A stretch of 15,019 nucleotides of DNA from Nocardioidaceae bacterium. GTDB lineage: Bacteria; Actinomycetota; Actinomycetes; Propionibacteriales; Nocardioidaceae. Location of the stretch: contig JACCYS010000197.1 in the NCBI GenBank assembly GCA_013696365.1, positions 1-15,019 on the forward strand. Reading direction: 5' to 3'. Of this stretch, positions 14,222-15,019 are shown piece by piece. The position numbers and the translations under genes are program-made. Position 1 is the stretch's first letter; every line of letters starts with the position of its first letter. Under the pieces are notes generated by a model that did not search any database, was not told the DNA's origin, and was given only the letters and a program-made list of their open reading frames with translations.

Positions 14222-15019
14222 GCGTCACTGACTTTCGCGGGAACGGCCGTGCCGGCGCCGACGATCCGGGCCCTGACGAATGGTCGGGCGGCGGCGGAGG
14301 CAACGACCGCACCCCGCCGCAGGATTACGCGGCCGAGCAGAGTGTGCTGGGCGCGATGCTGCTGTCTAAGGACGCCATCGCCGACGTGGTCGAGGTGGTG
14401 CGTGGCGACGACTTCTACCGCCCCGTGCACGAGACCATGTACGACGCGATCATCGACCTGTATGGCCGCGGTGAGCCGGCCGACGCGGTGACGGTATCGG
14501 CCGAGTTGAACCGGCGCGGTGAGCTCGCCCGCGTCGGTGGCGCACCCTATCTGCACACGCTGGTCGCCTCGGTGCCGATCGCGACGAACGCCGGCTACTA
14601 CGCGGAGATCGTCCGGGAGAAGGCGGTGCTGCGGCGCCTGGTCGGTGCGGGCACCAAGATCGCCCAGCTCGGTTACGCCGGCGAGGGCCAGGTCGACGAC
14701 GTCGTGGACCGCGCGCAGGCCGAGGTCTATGCGGTGACCGAGCGGCGCTCGAGTGAGGACTATGTCCCGCTGTCGCAGATCATCCCGGCCACGCTGGAGG
14801 AGATCGAGGCGATCGAGGGCCGCGACGGGCACCTTGTCGGCGTGCCCACGGGTTTCGCCGACCTGGACGCGCTGACCAATGGCCTGCACCCGGGGCAGAT
14901 GGTGATCATCGCTGCCCGGCCGGCCGTCGGTAAGTCGACGATCGGGCTGGACATCTGCCGGTCGGCCTCGCTGCGCCACCAGATGACCAGCGCCATCTTC
15001 AGCCTGGAGATGAGCCGCA
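14218..15019 (+). CDS. dnaB: Replicative DNA helicase DnaB (3'-truncated by the window)
   Basis: The hexameric helicase that unwinds DNA at the replication fork and contacts primase. 267 residues are visible. They comprise a disordered Gly-rich start (1-33), the N-terminal domain (PPQDYAAEQSVLGAMLLSKDAI, then PADAVTVSAELNRRGELARVGG), the linker helix (about 180-200), and the start of the RecA-like motor with GVPTGFADLDALTNGLHPGQ and Walker A ARPAVGKST (233-241). No intein interrupts the P-loop, the site used in some mycobacterial DnaB proteins. ATG 14218 is the first ATG in frame; TTG 14167, with GAGGG upstream, is an alternative that adds 17 residues. Confidence 0.95.
   Translation, partial: MSVTDFRGNGRAGADDPGPDEWSGGGGGNDRTPPQDYAAEQSVLGAMLLSKDAIADVVEVVRGDDFYRPVHETMYDAIIDLYGRGEPADAVTVSAELNRRGELARVGGAPYLHTLVASVPIATNAGYYAEIVREKAVLRRLVGAGTKIAQLGYAGEGQVDDVVDRAQAEVYAVTERRSSEDYVPLSQIIPATLEEIEAIEGRDGHLVGVPTGFADLDALTNGLHPGQMVIIAARPAVGKSTIGLDICRSASLRHQMTSAIFSLEMSR

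Noticed and set aside
14911..14945. Intein insertion at the DnaB P-loop
   Set aside because: Walker A and the following helix read through without interruption; later insertion sites lie beyond the window.

Overview
The window is high-GC DNA with GTG/ATG starts and purine-rich ribosome binding sites. It carries the actinobacterial cluster rpsF-ssb-rpsR-rplI next to dnaB, with a Pro/Thr-rich C-terminal tail and a GT87-like membrane glycosyltransferase at the other end. The same backbone (ponA1-Rv0051-rpsF-ssb-rpsR-rplI-dnaB) is known from Mycobacterium. The S18 protein of the main operon lacks zinc cysteines, a form I associate with Micrococcales. My best guess is therefore a Micrococcales-like actinobacterium; this is inference.

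Layout. 1-261 (+): C-terminal tail of a surface protein, probably a class A penicillin-binding protein, made of PTTTK/PTTTR repeats. 245-1606 (+): polytopic GT87/DUF2029-type glycosyltransferase overlapping that tail. A small hairpin separates it from a convergent minus-strand block: deoxyribonuclease IV (nfo), a FemX-type peptidoglycan bridge aminoacyltransferase, and an alanine-racemase-fold protein only 4 nt behind FemX. 4967-8274 (+): a MacB/LolD-like ABC transporter (ATPase plus two-FtsX-domain permease). As written it is broken by three 1-nt deletions, each looking like loss of one G from a GG. 8345-9867 (-): a lipoprotein thioredoxin and CcdA, an extracytoplasmic thiol-reduction pair. 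10092-11834 (+): rpsF-ssb-rpsR-rplI. The rpsF leader can fold into a two-helix structure that buries the Shine-Dalgarno sequence, as expected for S6:S18 autoregulation. 11878-13779 (-): a MATE-family transporter and a small membrane protein. 14218-end (+): replicative helicase dnaB, incomplete at the window edge.

The genes fall into three themes: envelope construction (PBP tail, glycosyltransferase, FemX, racemase-like protein, ABC exporter), periplasmic thiol chemistry (thioredoxin, CcdA), and translation/replication (ribosomal proteins, SSB, DnaB, plus AP endonuclease repair). The 438-bp gap before dnaB holds a perfect DnaA-box-like 9-mer (TTGTCCACA), several degenerate copies and a perfect 10-bp inverted repeat whose arms also contain TCCACA.

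I saw no mobile element, CRISPR array, tRNA or rRNA, and no clear sign of a wholly new multi-gene system. The points most worth a second look are the rpsF leader fold, the frameshift cluster, the DnaA-box cluster before dnaB, and the missing cis-proline in the thioredoxin.
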